In this document: positions 26,897 through 35,018 of the stretch, piece by piece
Numbering within the stretch: the first letter of the stretch is position 1
How the letters are laid out: each line of letters starts with the position of its first letter
Origin: Shewanella sp. MR-4
GTDB taxonomy: Bacteria > Pseudomonadota > Gammaproteobacteria > Enterobacterales > Shewanellaceae
DNA: 64,000 bases
Assembly: GCF_000014685.1 (NCBI RefSeq)
Contig: NC_008321.1
Location: 4,523,001-4,587,000 of the forward strand
Reading direction: 5' to 3'
Notes under the pieces: generated by a model
What the model was told of the DNA's origin: nothing
The model's database searches: none
Seen by the model: only the letters and a program-made list of their open reading frames with translations
Made by a program: the position numbers and the translations under genes

Positions 26897-27400
26897 TTAT
26901 TCAGGCTCGCCCTCGAGCGGCGTTTCGAATGGGGTATAGCGGATGTCGTTGATATACCATTCCTTTGGACCCGAAGGGGTTTGCACGACCACTTCATCAT
27001 CAACCTGTTTGCCGATCAGTGCCCGCGCCATGGGAGAGTCTATGGTGATATAGCCCAGTTTAGTGTCGAGCTCATCCTTGCCGACAATACGATAACGCAC
27101 GCGCTCGCCCGCTTCGTTTTCAAGCTCGAACCAAGCGCCAAAGTAAATTTTGCCTTCTTGCTGGGGAGAATAATCGACGATTTTAAGTTCTTCGAGGCGT
27201 TTGACTAAGTATCTGACACGGCTATCGATTTGACGCAAAAGCCTTTTGTTGTAAGTGTAATCCGCGTTTTCACTTCGGTCGCCCTGGGCGGCGGCCTCTT
27301 GCACTTTGAGCGTGATCTGCGGACGATATTCCTTCCACAGGTATTTTAATTCTTTATCTAAGGTCATCCAGCCTTGGCGGGTGATCAAATGCGCTTTCAT
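26897..27400 (-). CDS. greB: Transcription elongation factor GreB
   Basis: 167 aa. An N-terminal coiled-coil (about 1-80) with the acidic tip QGDRSENADYTYNKR is followed by an FKBP-like C-terminal domain (GAWFELENEAGERVRYRIVG ... SPMARALIGKQVDDEV). It enters the secondary channel of backtracked RNA polymerase and stimulates cleavage of the transcript 3' end. The basic loop residues KRLLRQID following the tip favour GreB over GreA. It is divergent from ompR, the arrangement also seen in E. coli (greB-ompR). Confidence 0.95.
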   Translation of the reverse strand: MKAHLITRQGWMTLDKELKYLWKEYRPQITLKVQEAAAQGDRSENADYTYNKRLLRQIDSRVRYLVKRLEELKIVDYSPQQEGKIYFGAWFELENEAGERVRYRIVGKDELDTKLGYITIDSPMARALIGKQVDDEVVVQTPSGPKEWYINDIRYTPFETPLEGEPE

Positions 27401-27773
27401 GTTAAGACTCTGTAGTTAACTAAAACGAGCATAAATATAAACAGGCGTGCATTGATAATACTCAGAGTCTCCACCAAAGTTAAGGACTGGCAAAGACACA
27501 TCACCCAGAAATGTCAATTTAGTTACAATTTCATATGTATAGTGATTATATTCAACGATTCCCATGCAATTTCATTTGCTTAGTATTAACATGAGTTGGC
27601 AATTAGCCGTATTCGGTCGACATTGACTCACATCATGAGCTAGTCGCTCAGATTGAATCCAGCTATATTAAGCACATTCTTGGCAGATTCGTTTTCAATT
27701 TCAGCCAGTTAATCTTTGTTGTATGACGGCATAAAGAATAAAAGCAATAATCCGAGCAATTTAAGGACATCCC
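27401..27773. other. 373-bp intergenic region between greB and ompR
   Basis: Divergent promoter region. It is A+T rich near 27510-27560. I see no convincing gene, terminator or named operator in it. Confidence 0.5.
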
Positions 27774-28499
27774 ATGGGACAAGAAACCTCGAAAATCCTC
27801 GTCGTCGATGATGATATGCGCCTACGAGCACTACTCGAGCGTTACCTGATGGAGCAAGGCTATCAGGTACGCAGTGCGGCCAATGCCGAGCAGATGGACC
27901 GTTTATTGGAGCGTGAAAACTTCCACCTAATTGTGCTCGATCTGATGCTCCCCGGAGAAGATGGCTTATCCATCTGCCGTCGCCTGCGCCAACAGGGCAG
28001 CACCATTCCCATTGTGATGCTGACAGCCAAGGGCGATGAGGTCGATCGGATTATCGGCTTAGAATTAGGTGCCGATGACTATCTACCGAAACCCTTTAAC
28101 CCCAGAGAATTATTGGCACGGATCAAAGCCGTCATGCGCCGCCAAGTGCAGGATGTGCCCGGTGCACCAGCGCAGCAAGAAGCCGAAATTACCTTTGGAG
28201 AGTTTTCCCTCGACCTAGCCACCCGTGAGATGTACCACGGTGATGAGGCCATCACACTCACCAGTGGCGAGTTTGCCGTATTAAAAGTGTTAGTCACCCA
28301 TCCACGCGAACCTTTATCGCGGGATAAACTGATGAACCTCGCCCGTGGCCGTGATTATTCGGCGCTGGAGCGCTCGATTGACGTACAGGTCTCGCGCCTG
28401 CGCCGTTTAATTGAGAAGGATCCCGCCAACCCAAGGTATATCCAAACCGTGTGGGGCCTTGGCTATGTGTTTGTGCCCGACGGCGCCGCCCGTCGATGA
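27774..28499 (+). CDS. ompR: Response regulator OmpR
   Basis: 241 aa. Receiver domain with phospho-acceptor Asp56 (LIVLDLMLPGEDG), acidic VDDD pocket at 11-14 and Lys in LPKPFNP; a winged-helix C-terminal domain of the OmpR class follows (SIDVQVSRLRRLIEKDP). AAGGACATCCC precedes the ATG. In enterobacteria OmpR controls porin genes in response to osmolarity and acid. It is followed by envZ after 39 bp. Confidence 0.96.
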   Translation: MGQETSKILVVDDDMRLRALLERYLMEQGYQVRSAANAEQMDRLLERENFHLIVLDLMLPGEDGLSICRRLRQQGSTIPIVMLTAKGDEVDRIIGLELGADDYLPKPFNPRELLARIKAVMRRQVQDVPGAPAQQEAEITFGEFSLDLATREMYHGDEAITLTSGEFAVLKVLVTHPREPLSRDKLMNLARGRDYSALERSIDVQVSRLRRLIEKDPANPRYIQTVWGLGYVFVPDGAARR

Positions 28500-28538
28500 G
28501 CCACTCTTGCCTTAAGTCGTCAGTGCGTTGGCATCAAG

Positions 28539-29855
28539 ATGAAATCTAAGTTTTGGTGGCGCTTTCTTCCCCGCAGCGCCTTTAGCCAAACCGTTATGCT
28601 GATTGGTTGTCTATTGCTGATCAATCAGCTGGTTTCCTATGTCACTGTGGCTGTGTATGTATTAAAGCCCAGTTATCAGCAAATCAACCAGTTAATTGCC
28701 CGTCAAATCAATCTGTTATTTGTCGATGGTATCGATATCGGCCGCGAACACTTAACCATAGTCGATGCGCTCAATGCCAAAGTCCGTGACGATGGCATGA
28801 AGGTCTACAACCAACAACAGGCCCGCGAAGCGGGAATCGAACAGGCCACCTACTACGGTTTTTGGTCATCGCAGATGTCGGAATACTTAGGTGGTGAGGC
28901 AGAAGTTCGCGTCACTCACGGCACAGTGCTACAAATTTGGATCCGCCCGCCACAGGCGCCATCGGTATGGATTAAAGTACCGCTCATCGGCCAAAACGTT
29001 TCCGATTTATCGCCACTCACCTTGTACTTAATGGTGATCGGTGCGCTCAGTGTCGCCGGTGGATGGTGGTTTGCCCGCCAGCAAAACAGGCCACTCAGGC
29101 GCTTACAAAAAGCCGCGATCTCGGTCTCACGCGGCGAGTTTCCCGATCCTTTACCGCTAAAAGGCTCGAGCGAACTGGTGGAAGTGACCAATGCCTTCAA
29201 CCAAATGTCCCACAGCATGAAGCAGCTCGAACAGGACAGAGCCCTGTTGATGGCGGGTATTTCCCACGATTTACGCACGCCACTGACGAGGATTCGCCTC
29301 GCCTCCGAGATGATGGTCGAGGAAGATCAATATCTTAAAGATGGCATCGTCAACGATATCGAAGATATGGACGCCATTATCAGCCAGTTTATTGCCTACA
29401 TTCGCCAAGATCAGGAGGCGAGCCGCGAGTTAGGGCAAATTAATAAACTCATTCAAGATATTGCGCAGGCCGAAGCCAACCGCGACGGTGAAATTGAAGT
29501 CGTACTGAGCGACTGCCCCGAGGCGCTGTTCCAAGGGCTAGCGATTAAGCGAGTGCTCAGTAATCTGGTCGAAAATGCCTTCCGTTATGGTTCGGGCTGG
29601 GTGCGGATAAGCTCGCAATTTGATGGTAAGCGTATCGGTTTTAGCGTTGAAGATAATGGCCCTGGGATTGATGAGTCACAAATTCCCAAACTGTTTCAAC
29701 CTTTTACCCAAGGTGATATTGCGCGCGGCAGTGTTGGCTCGGGCCTTGGGCTCGCCATCATCAAACGGATTATCGACCGTCACCAAGGCCAAGTCACCCT
29801 ATCTAATCGCGCCGAAGGTGGCTTAAAAGCCCAAGTCTGGCTTCCCTTGGAATAA
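28539..29855 (+). CDS. envZ: Sensor histidine kinase EnvZ
   Basis: 438 aa. Two membrane helices (about 16-42 and 160-180) flank a periplasmic domain; a HAMP linker, the dimerisation helix with His243 (AGISHDLRTPLTRIRL), and the ATPase domain with N box (SNLVENAFRYG), GPGID and GSGLGLAI boxes follow. His243 has the same number as in E. coli EnvZ. It phosphorylates and dephosphorylates OmpR. It runs in an operon with ompR. Confidence 0.95.
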   Translation: MKSKFWWRFLPRSAFSQTVMLIGCLLLINQLVSYVTVAVYVLKPSYQQINQLIARQINLLFVDGIDIGREHLTIVDALNAKVRDDGMKVYNQQQAREAGIEQATYYGFWSSQMSEYLGGEAEVRVTHGTVLQIWIRPPQAPSVWIKVPLIGQNVSDLSPLTLYLMVIGALSVAGGWWFARQQNRPLRRLQKAAISVSRGEFPDPLPLKGSSELVEVTNAFNQMSHSMKQLEQDRALLMAGISHDLRTPLTRIRLASEMMVEEDQYLKDGIVNDIEDMDAIISQFIAYIRQDQEASRELGQINKLIQDIAQAEANRDGEIEVVLSDCPEALFQGLAIKRVLSNLVENAFRYGSGWVRISSQFDGKRIGFSVEDNGPGIDESQIPKLFQPFTQGDIARGSVGSGLGLAIIKRIIDRHQGQVTLSNRAEGGLKAQVWLPLE

Positions 29856-29971
29856 CTCCTCAATTCCGGATGACAAGGCTAACTCCCATTCTGTGTTGTC
29901 ATATTTATGTCACGCGAAATTCATAAACTCTAGGCAGTTAACTTCCTAAAGTTTCCAATGAAGATTGCATC

Positions 29972-31948
29972 ATGAAGATTTCAACGCTGTCACTCTCAGC
30001 TTCGGCGCTGTTGTTATTGCTTGCTGGACTATTAGCAGCCGTAGTGCTGTGGAGCAGCGACCAAAGGCAACAGATTGAGCAACAAACCCAAGTACTTCAA
30101 GGCCTACAACAGGATTTTCTCGTAGGGGTGCGCCGCGATCTCGATGGCTATTTAGCCAGTGGTAACGCGACCCAACTCGAAGAAGCCAAAGCCAAACTGA
30201 GCAAGATTAAAACTGAGCTCAGCGAGCTCAACCTCGCCGCAGCGGGCAGTGCCGATGAGGAATTACAAACTGGCCTTAGCCAATTCATTCAAGACTTAGA
30301 CACTAAATACCGCGCCGCAGGCAAACTCGCTGGCAACCCAAGACAACTGCTGGCCCACGCCGAATCTGAAATGCTCGACTATAACCGCCGGCTCGGCAGT
30401 TACGCCGACAAAGGCTTAGCGATTAATGCCACTGTGGCCGAACAATATCTGCAATTAAGCCGTGACTTACCCAGCATTGTTTATCAATTATCGCAGCTTA
30501 CCGATGGCTATCTCATCGATAAAAATCAGCAACTTAAAAATATTCTCGACAGCACCAGCAAGGAGCTAAACCAATGGCGTGACCGACTGAACGCCTTGCC
30601 GTTAATCGGCGTGTTCGAGCAGCAGGAAGCCGATGAATTTGCCCTCGGTGCGAGTGAGCCAGAACAAATTGAAGTGGGCGAAAATGATCGCAGCGAGCTG
30701 TTAAGCCTTGCCAACCGATACAATAAAGAAGTCGCCAACACCCACCGACTGCTGCAAGCCAATCAGGAAATGCAAGAGCAGTTAATTCAAGCCATTAGCA
30801 GAGTTGAACAGCAGCTCATCGCACTCGGTGAGGCGCAGGCCGCCAAAAACCAACAGCTCAAATATGAGTTACAAGTCATTCTTTATGCGATGGTTTCGAT
30901 TATGGCGCTGTTTGCTATCGGCTATTTAATCCTGCAACAGAACCGTGTGGTTAAACCCCTTAAACGCCTCAATCAAGCCTTTATGCAATTAAGCGAGTCT
31001 AACAGTCGTGAACGCTTGGACATCAATCGCCGCTGCGAAACCGGCCAAATTGCAGGCCATTTCAATCAATTACTGCACAGATTCGAGCAAGAAGACGAAC
31101 TCCAGCGCCAACAAATGACTAAAGTATCCCAATCCTTAAGTCAGTTGGTCGCGCGCATTACACAACTGTCGCAGCACACCGAACACACTCAGACCATAGT
31201 TGCCGACACTCAGTCGCAAACCGAGCATATCCGCAGCCTCGCCAATGAGGTCAGCCACACCTCGGCCCTTGTTGAACAAAGCGCGGCCGAAACCATGCGC
31301 CAAATGCAGTCGAGCCAAACCGAGGCCGAAGCCGTGCTGAGTGCCACAGAGCAAACTCAAACGGCGGTTGGCCTTTGCCATGCCTCGCTCGAAAGCCTGA
31401 ATAACTCAGTGGCAGATGTCGCTAAAATCATTGATGTGATTGGTAATATTGCCGAGCAAACCAATCTGTTGGCACTTAATGCCGCTATCGAAGCCGCCCG
31501 TGCAGGCGAACAAGGTCGCGGTTTTGCCGTGGTCGCCGATGAAGTGCGAAGCCTAAGTCAACGCACTCAAGTGTCGTTAAATGAAATCGTGAAGATCCTG
31601 CATCAGCTCACCCAGTCTAACCTCGCACTCGGCGAGAGTGTCGATGGCATTGCCCAAGCGACCGATAGCCAAAAACAGCGGGCACAGAGCCTATGGCATG
31701 TGGCACAAACCGTGCAAAATCAAGCGAGTGAAATGGCCAATACCGCCAAGCAGGGTTCGCTTAACGCCAAGGAGCAGGTCGATTACCTCGATGAATTTGT
31801 TCGCAGCATGGATAACCTAAAAGACCAAGCGCAAACCAGTTCGCAGCAAAGCGAAGTGATAGCCCAAGAAGTACAGCAAAGCGTGGAAGATATTGAGACC
31901 AGCCTAGGCATAGCCGACACCAACACAGTATCTGCCCGAGCGGCTTAA
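29972..31948 (+). CDS. Methyl-accepting chemotaxis protein
   Basis: 658 aa. N-terminal membrane helix (about 8-28), a long, mostly helical periplasmic sensor (about 30-300), a second helix (about 306-326), a HAMP domain, and a cytoplasmic signalling domain whose hairpin tip reads AEQTNLLALNAAIEAARAGE. The tip is nearly perfect, so it should couple to CheA and CheW. There is no NWETF-type receptor tail. The ligand is unknown; Gln, Leu and Asp-rich helices suggest a helical-bundle sensor. It is a single-gene unit with a strong terminator. Confidence 0.93.
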   Translation: MKISTLSLSASALLLLLAGLLAAVVLWSSDQRQQIEQQTQVLQGLQQDFLVGVRRDLDGYLASGNATQLEEAKAKLSKIKTELSELNLAAAGSADEELQTGLSQFIQDLDTKYRAAGKLAGNPRQLLAHAESEMLDYNRRLGSYADKGLAINATVAEQYLQLSRDLPSIVYQLSQLTDGYLIDKNQQLKNILDSTSKELNQWRDRLNALPLIGVFEQQEADEFALGASEPEQIEVGENDRSELLSLANRYNKEVANTHRLLQANQEMQEQLIQAISRVEQQLIALGEAQAAKNQQLKYELQVILYAMVSIMALFAIGYLILQQNRVVKPLKRLNQAFMQLSESNSRERLDINRRCETGQIAGHFNQLLHRFEQEDELQRQQMTKVSQSLSQLVARITQLSQHTEHTQTIVADTQSQTEHIRSLANEVSHTSALVEQSAAETMRQMQSSQTEAEAVLSATEQTQTAVGLCHASLESLNNSVADVAKIIDVIGNIAEQTNLLALNAAIEAARAGEQGRGFAVVADEVRSLSQRTQVSLNEIVKILHQLTQSNLALGESVDGIAQATDSQKQRAQSLWHVAQTVQNQASEMANTAKQGSLNAKEQVDYLDEFVRSMDNLKDQAQTSSQQSEVIAQEVQQSVEDIETSLGIADTNTVSARAA

Positions 31949-31961
31949 GCTTAATGCCAAT

Positions 31962-31996
31962 AAAAATGGGAGCCTAGGCTCCCATTTTGTTTTTTT
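31962..31996. terminator. Terminator between the chemoreceptor and peroxiredoxin genes
   Basis: AAAATGGGAGCC-TA-GGCTCCCATTTT followed by GTTTTTTT. The A run on the other side allows use by the converging peroxiredoxin gene. Confidence 0.9.
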
Positions 31997-32005
31997 AATC
32001 AGGCA

Positions 32006-32479
32006 TTAAAGTGCCGCTAATACCACTTCGGCTTTGCTCACTTCAAATGACTTAGGTGCTTCTACATTCAGTAAAGTCACCACGCCGTTATCGATGATCA
32101 TCGCATAACGTTGTGAACGTACACCACCAAAGCCAGCGGTATCCATCTCTAACCCAAGCGCCTTAGTAAAGCTGGCATCGCCATCGGCAAGCATCAGTAA
32201 CTCAGACGCATTTTGCGCTTCGCCCCAAGCTTTCATCACAAAGGCATCGTTTACCGATACACAGGCAATTAAATCAACGCCTTTAGCTTTAAATTGATCG
32301 GCCAGCACCACATAACCTGGCAAATGCGCTTCAGAACAAGTTGGTGTGAAAGCACCAGGCACTGCAAATAACACCACTTTTTTACCCGCGAACAACTCGG
32401 TAACTTGATGATTTACCATGCCATCTTTAGTTAGTTGGCTTAGCGTCGCCGCTGGTAATGTTTGACCTTGAGCAATCAT
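32006..32479 (-). CDS. Peroxiredoxin, Prx5 family
   Basis: 157 aa. The active-site loop PGAFTPTCSEAHLPG holds the peroxidatic Cys48. SVNDAFVMKAWGEAQ and the late RSQRYAMIIDNGVV block are typical of the Prx5 (AhpE/PrxV) branch of thiol peroxidases, which reduce H2O2 and organic peroxides. There is no fused glutaredoxin domain, unlike the related hybrid enzymes. It is a single-gene unit. Confidence 0.92.
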   Translation of the reverse strand: MIAQGQTLPAATLSQLTKDGMVNHQVTELFAGKKVVLFAVPGAFTPTCSEAHLPGYVVLADQFKAKGVDLIACVSVNDAFVMKAWGEAQNASELLMLADGDASFTKALGLEMDTAGFGGVRSQRYAMIIDNGVVTLLNVEAPKSFEVSKAEVVLAAL

Positions 32480-32623
32480 GACTCTCTTCCTTTAGTTAAC
32501 GTAACTTGCCCATACTAGCCCGAATCCGAAATGATAAACACAGAGAGAAAAAGGGGATTTGTAGCCAAGGGAGCAAAGTGCCGATAAATCGCATGGTTGC
32601 TTTTGTTACCCGCATTGAAAAAT

Positions 32624-32657
32624 AAAAAAGCAGCGTATCGATGGATACGCTGCTTTT
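32624..32657 (-). terminator. Terminator of the GlyGly-CTERM-like gene
   Basis: On the minus strand AAAAGCAGCGTATC, loop CATC, GATACGCTGCTTTT followed by TTATTTTT. Confidence 0.88.
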
Positions 32658-32739
32658 AGTATTAGCCACGCAGTTTACTCTAAATAGGCGCTGACTTGGT
32701 AAAACCCTGATGGCTTACAAAAGAGTTTATTTCAGGATA

Positions 32740-33672
32740 TTAAACCCATTTTTCACGCTTGCGCAGTGCAGCGAACAACCCAAGGCCAAGCAAGGCAAAG
32801 ATAGACAATGCACCGCCGCTTTCTTCCACCACAATCACTTCGTCAACACGGTCACGGTCGCTACTTTCCAGCGGCAAGGCATATAAGCCATCGGTGTCAT
32901 CGGCGCTAATGGTGGCGACAATATCGCTATAACCCACTTCATAAACATCGATTAATACATCGTAGTGATCCGTTGGATAGCCAGTGTAGAGTGTAGTCAG
33001 CACTTCATAATCGTCCTGCGTTGAATCACCGTAAATGGTAAACACGTCCGTGGTGTAGTAATGCACCCAAGGACCACCGTTACGGCTGAGGTATAACTCG
33101 GCAAACAGGTCGGCGCGCTCATTAAGATATGAGCCAAACACATCTACATCGAAGGTCACGCTGAAGGTTTGATAAAACCCATCGTAATCAAAGTCTTCAA
33201 ACAAACGGCTGCTGGCATCAAAAATCCCAAAGCTGTGATACACGGGTGCGCGATAGGGATCTTCACTGGTCGCACTCGAGCTTGGGATAGGCTGACTCGT
33301 GTGCTTAGCAATCACTTGTTCGCGGGTCATGGGGGTCGCGCCCATCAATTGCACGCGATGAGCACTCGGACTCTTTGGCGCCAACGACGGCGCTAAGGAT
33401 TTAACGGCGGCCGCAGCGGCTTCACCCACATTTTGAGCGGGCGCTGACTGCTGCAATAGGCTTAGGGCTTGTTTTTCTTGCTCTGCGGCCTGCTCGGCAT
33501 CGGCTTTTTTTGCCATCCCAATACTGGCCGCGCTAAAGGGGGCCAAGTTTGGCTCATCGAAGGACTCTGCGCTCACCATGGCTGGCGCCAGTAATGCGCC
33601 TGCCAATACCATTGCCTTCACAAAGGCTGTGTGAGTTGTGCCTACGATACCTGATTGATTGAGTGTGCTCAT
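32740..33672 (-). CDS. Secreted protein with GlyGly-CTERM-like sorting tail (choice-anchor H type)
   Basis: 310 aa from ATG 33672 (GGGGTATTC upstream). Signal peptide about 1-35 (MVLAGALLAPAMVSA). Then a low-complexity Ala/Gln/Lys region, a beta-rich central domain (about 150-280) full of Tyr, Asp and Phe, and a C-terminal tripartite tail: ESGGALS, a hydrophobic helix (IFALLGLGLFAAL), and RKREK. This tail resembles GlyGly-CTERM signals recognised by rhombosortase. The body resembles the choice-anchor H family known from Shewanella and Vibrio; this family call is from memory. Its promoter carries the PhoP-like box shared with the DUF3300 gene. Confidence 0.65.
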   Translation of the reverse strand: MSTLNQSGIVGTTHTAFVKAMVLAGALLAPAMVSAESFDEPNLAPFSAASIGMAKKADAEQAAEQEKQALSLLQQSAPAQNVGEAAAAAVKSLAPSLAPKSPSAHRVQLMGATPMTREQVIAKHTSQPIPSSSATSEDPYRAPVYHSFGIFDASSRLFEDFDYDGFYQTFSVTFDVDVFGSYLNERADLFAELYLSRNGGPWVHYYTTDVFTIYGDSTQDDYEVLTTLYTGYPTDHYDVLIDVYEVGYSDIVATISADDTDGLYALPLESSDRDRVDEVIVVEESGGALSIFALLGLGLFAALRKREKWV

Positions 33673-34030
33673 CTTGAATACCCCATTGGATAATCCGTTC
33701 AAATTGGTGACATTAGAGGGCACTCAAGGTGAACATAAGCTGAACATTAAAAACCGTGATTTTTGGGATAAAAAGCCGTTCAGCCTCAATTCATCTGTTT
33801 TGGTTAACACTGCTAATATGTCACAGGATATGACTCCTGTTCTGTATAGAGGTTCGATGGGGATTAACTCGATAAAATCCCACGAATCGCAGTGAATTTT
33901 AAAGGAATTGTGTTTACCAATTGGCTGATCTCTATGTGTTTGTTATGGTGATAAGGTATTCTTAGTCGACTCGATAAGCTATCCACCTAGCTACTCACTT
34001 AAGATCGCCGAACATGCGCGGGTAACAGAT
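33673..34030. other. 358-bp divergent intergenic region
   Basis: Contains the PhoP-like box and -10 of the leftward gene. The rightward operon promoter was not identified; TGTGTTT occurs twice (near 33908 and 33936) but without the 11-bp repeat geometry. No other gene seen. Confidence 0.5.
33708..33746 (-). promoter_or_regulatory. Promoter with PhoP-like direct-repeat box, leftward gene
   Basis: Minus strand: TGTTCAGCTTATGTTCA (33746-33730), two TGTTCA hexamers in direct repeat 11 bp apart, then 12 bp, then TCTAAT as -10. There is no separate -35, as expected where an activator replaces it. The core TTCAGCTTATGTTCA is identical to that at 36720-36734. Confidence 0.6.
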
Positions 34031-34333
34031 ATGAAACTTGGTTTGACACTGACCCTAGTCGCTTGCTTATGCACCTCCTTTGGCAGCATGGCGGGCAATG
34101 ATAAACACGATGATCGTAATCAATCGCGCGGCCAAGGTGTGAAGAATGAACAGCGCCGCCTTGTGGTCAACAGTCCAGATCAAGCCGTGGCGATGGCGCA
34201 ACGTCAATATCGAGGAAAAGTGCTCAGCGTGCAGTCGAGTGGCTCAGGCTATAGAGTCAAAATCCTCAATAACGATGGCCAAGTTTTTTCTGTTTCGGTG
34301 GATGCCGCCACTGGGCGTGTTTCGAGGAATTAA
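34031..34333 (+). CDS. PepSY domain protein, periplasmic
   Basis: 100 aa. Signal peptide about 1-21 (LTLTLVACLCTSFGSMA), a charged stretch, then one PepSY-type domain (about 45-100; SPDQAVAMAQRQYRGKVLSV ... FSVSVDAATGRVSR). PepSY domains are often encoded beside two-component systems and may act as periplasmic modulators or inhibitors. The stop is immediately followed by the response regulator start (the last A of TAA is base 34333; ATG at 34335), so it is the first gene of a three-gene operon. Confidence 0.85.
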   Translation: MKLGLTLTLVACLCTSFGSMAGNDKHDDRNQSRGQGVKNEQRRLVVNSPDQAVAMAQRQYRGKVLSVQSSGSGYRVKILNNDGQVFSVSVDAATGRVSRN

Positions 34334-34334
34334 T

Positions 34335-35018
34335 ATGCGACTCTTACTCGTTGAAGACGATTTAGCGCTTCAAGCCAACTTAAAACAGCACTTGCTCGAT
34401 GCTCACTACAGCATAGATGTCGCCAGCGACGGTGAAGAAGGCCTGTATCAGGCCATTGAATATAATTATGATGCCGCGATTATCGATGTCGGTTTGCCTA
34501 AACTCGACGGCATAAGCCTTATCCGCCGCGTGCGCGAAAAAGAACGCGCGTTCCCCATCTTGATCTTAACCGCGCGGGATAGTTGGCAGGATAAAGTCGA
34601 GGGCCTCGATGCGGGTGCCGACGACTATCTCACTAAGCCCTTCCACCCCGAGGAATTAGTGGCTCGGCTCAAAGCCTTGATCCGCCGCTCGGCCGGTAAA
34701 GCCAGCCCAGTGATTACTAATGGCCCCTTTAGTTTAAATACCAGTAGCTTAGAAGTGCGCAAAGGGGATGAGCTCGTCACCCTAAGCGGCTCTGAATACA
34801 AGCTATTTGAGATTTTTATGCTGCATCAGGGCGAAGTGAAGTCGAAAACTGCGCTCACCGAACATATCTACGATCAGGATTTTGACCTCGACTCCAACGT
34901 TATCGAAGTCTTTATCCGCCGTTTACGCAAAAAGCTCGACCCAGATAACCAATACAATCTGATCGAAACCCTGCGCGGCCAAGGCTATCGTTTAAGAGTC
35001 ATCTCCCCAGATGAGTAA
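34335..35018 (+). CDS. OmpR-family response regulator (PhoP/QseB-like)
   Basis: 227 aa from ATG 34335; the frame is open further upstream but that part is a shadow of the PepSY gene. Receiver with Asp51 (AAIIDVGLPKLDG), EDD at 7-9 and Lys in LTKPFHP; OmpR-type winged helix at the C-terminus (SNVIEVFIRRLRKKLDP). Length and the partner kinase make it PhoP-like. It overlaps the kinase gene by 8 bp. It is the obvious candidate to bind the two direct-repeat boxes flanking the operon. Confidence 0.92.
   Translation: MRLLLVEDDLALQANLKQHLLDAHYSIDVASDGEEGLYQAIEYNYDAAIIDVGLPKLDGISLIRRVREKERAFPILILTARDSWQDKVEGLDAGADDYLTKPFHPEELVARLKALIRRSAGKASPVITNGPFSLNTSSLEVRKGDELVTLSGSEYKLFEIFMLHQGEVKSKTALTEHIYDQDFDLDSNVIEVFIRRLRKKLDPDNQYNLIETLRGQGYRLRVISPDE

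Noticed and set aside
33659..33895. 78-codon plus-strand frame in the divergent region before the PepSY gene
   Set aside because: It runs through the start and promoter of the leftward gene and shows no protein features.
33900..34030. Third copy of the PhoP-like box in front of the PepSY operon
   Set aside because: TGTGTTT repeats are there but not at an 11-bp period, and no -10 lies at the 12-bp distance.
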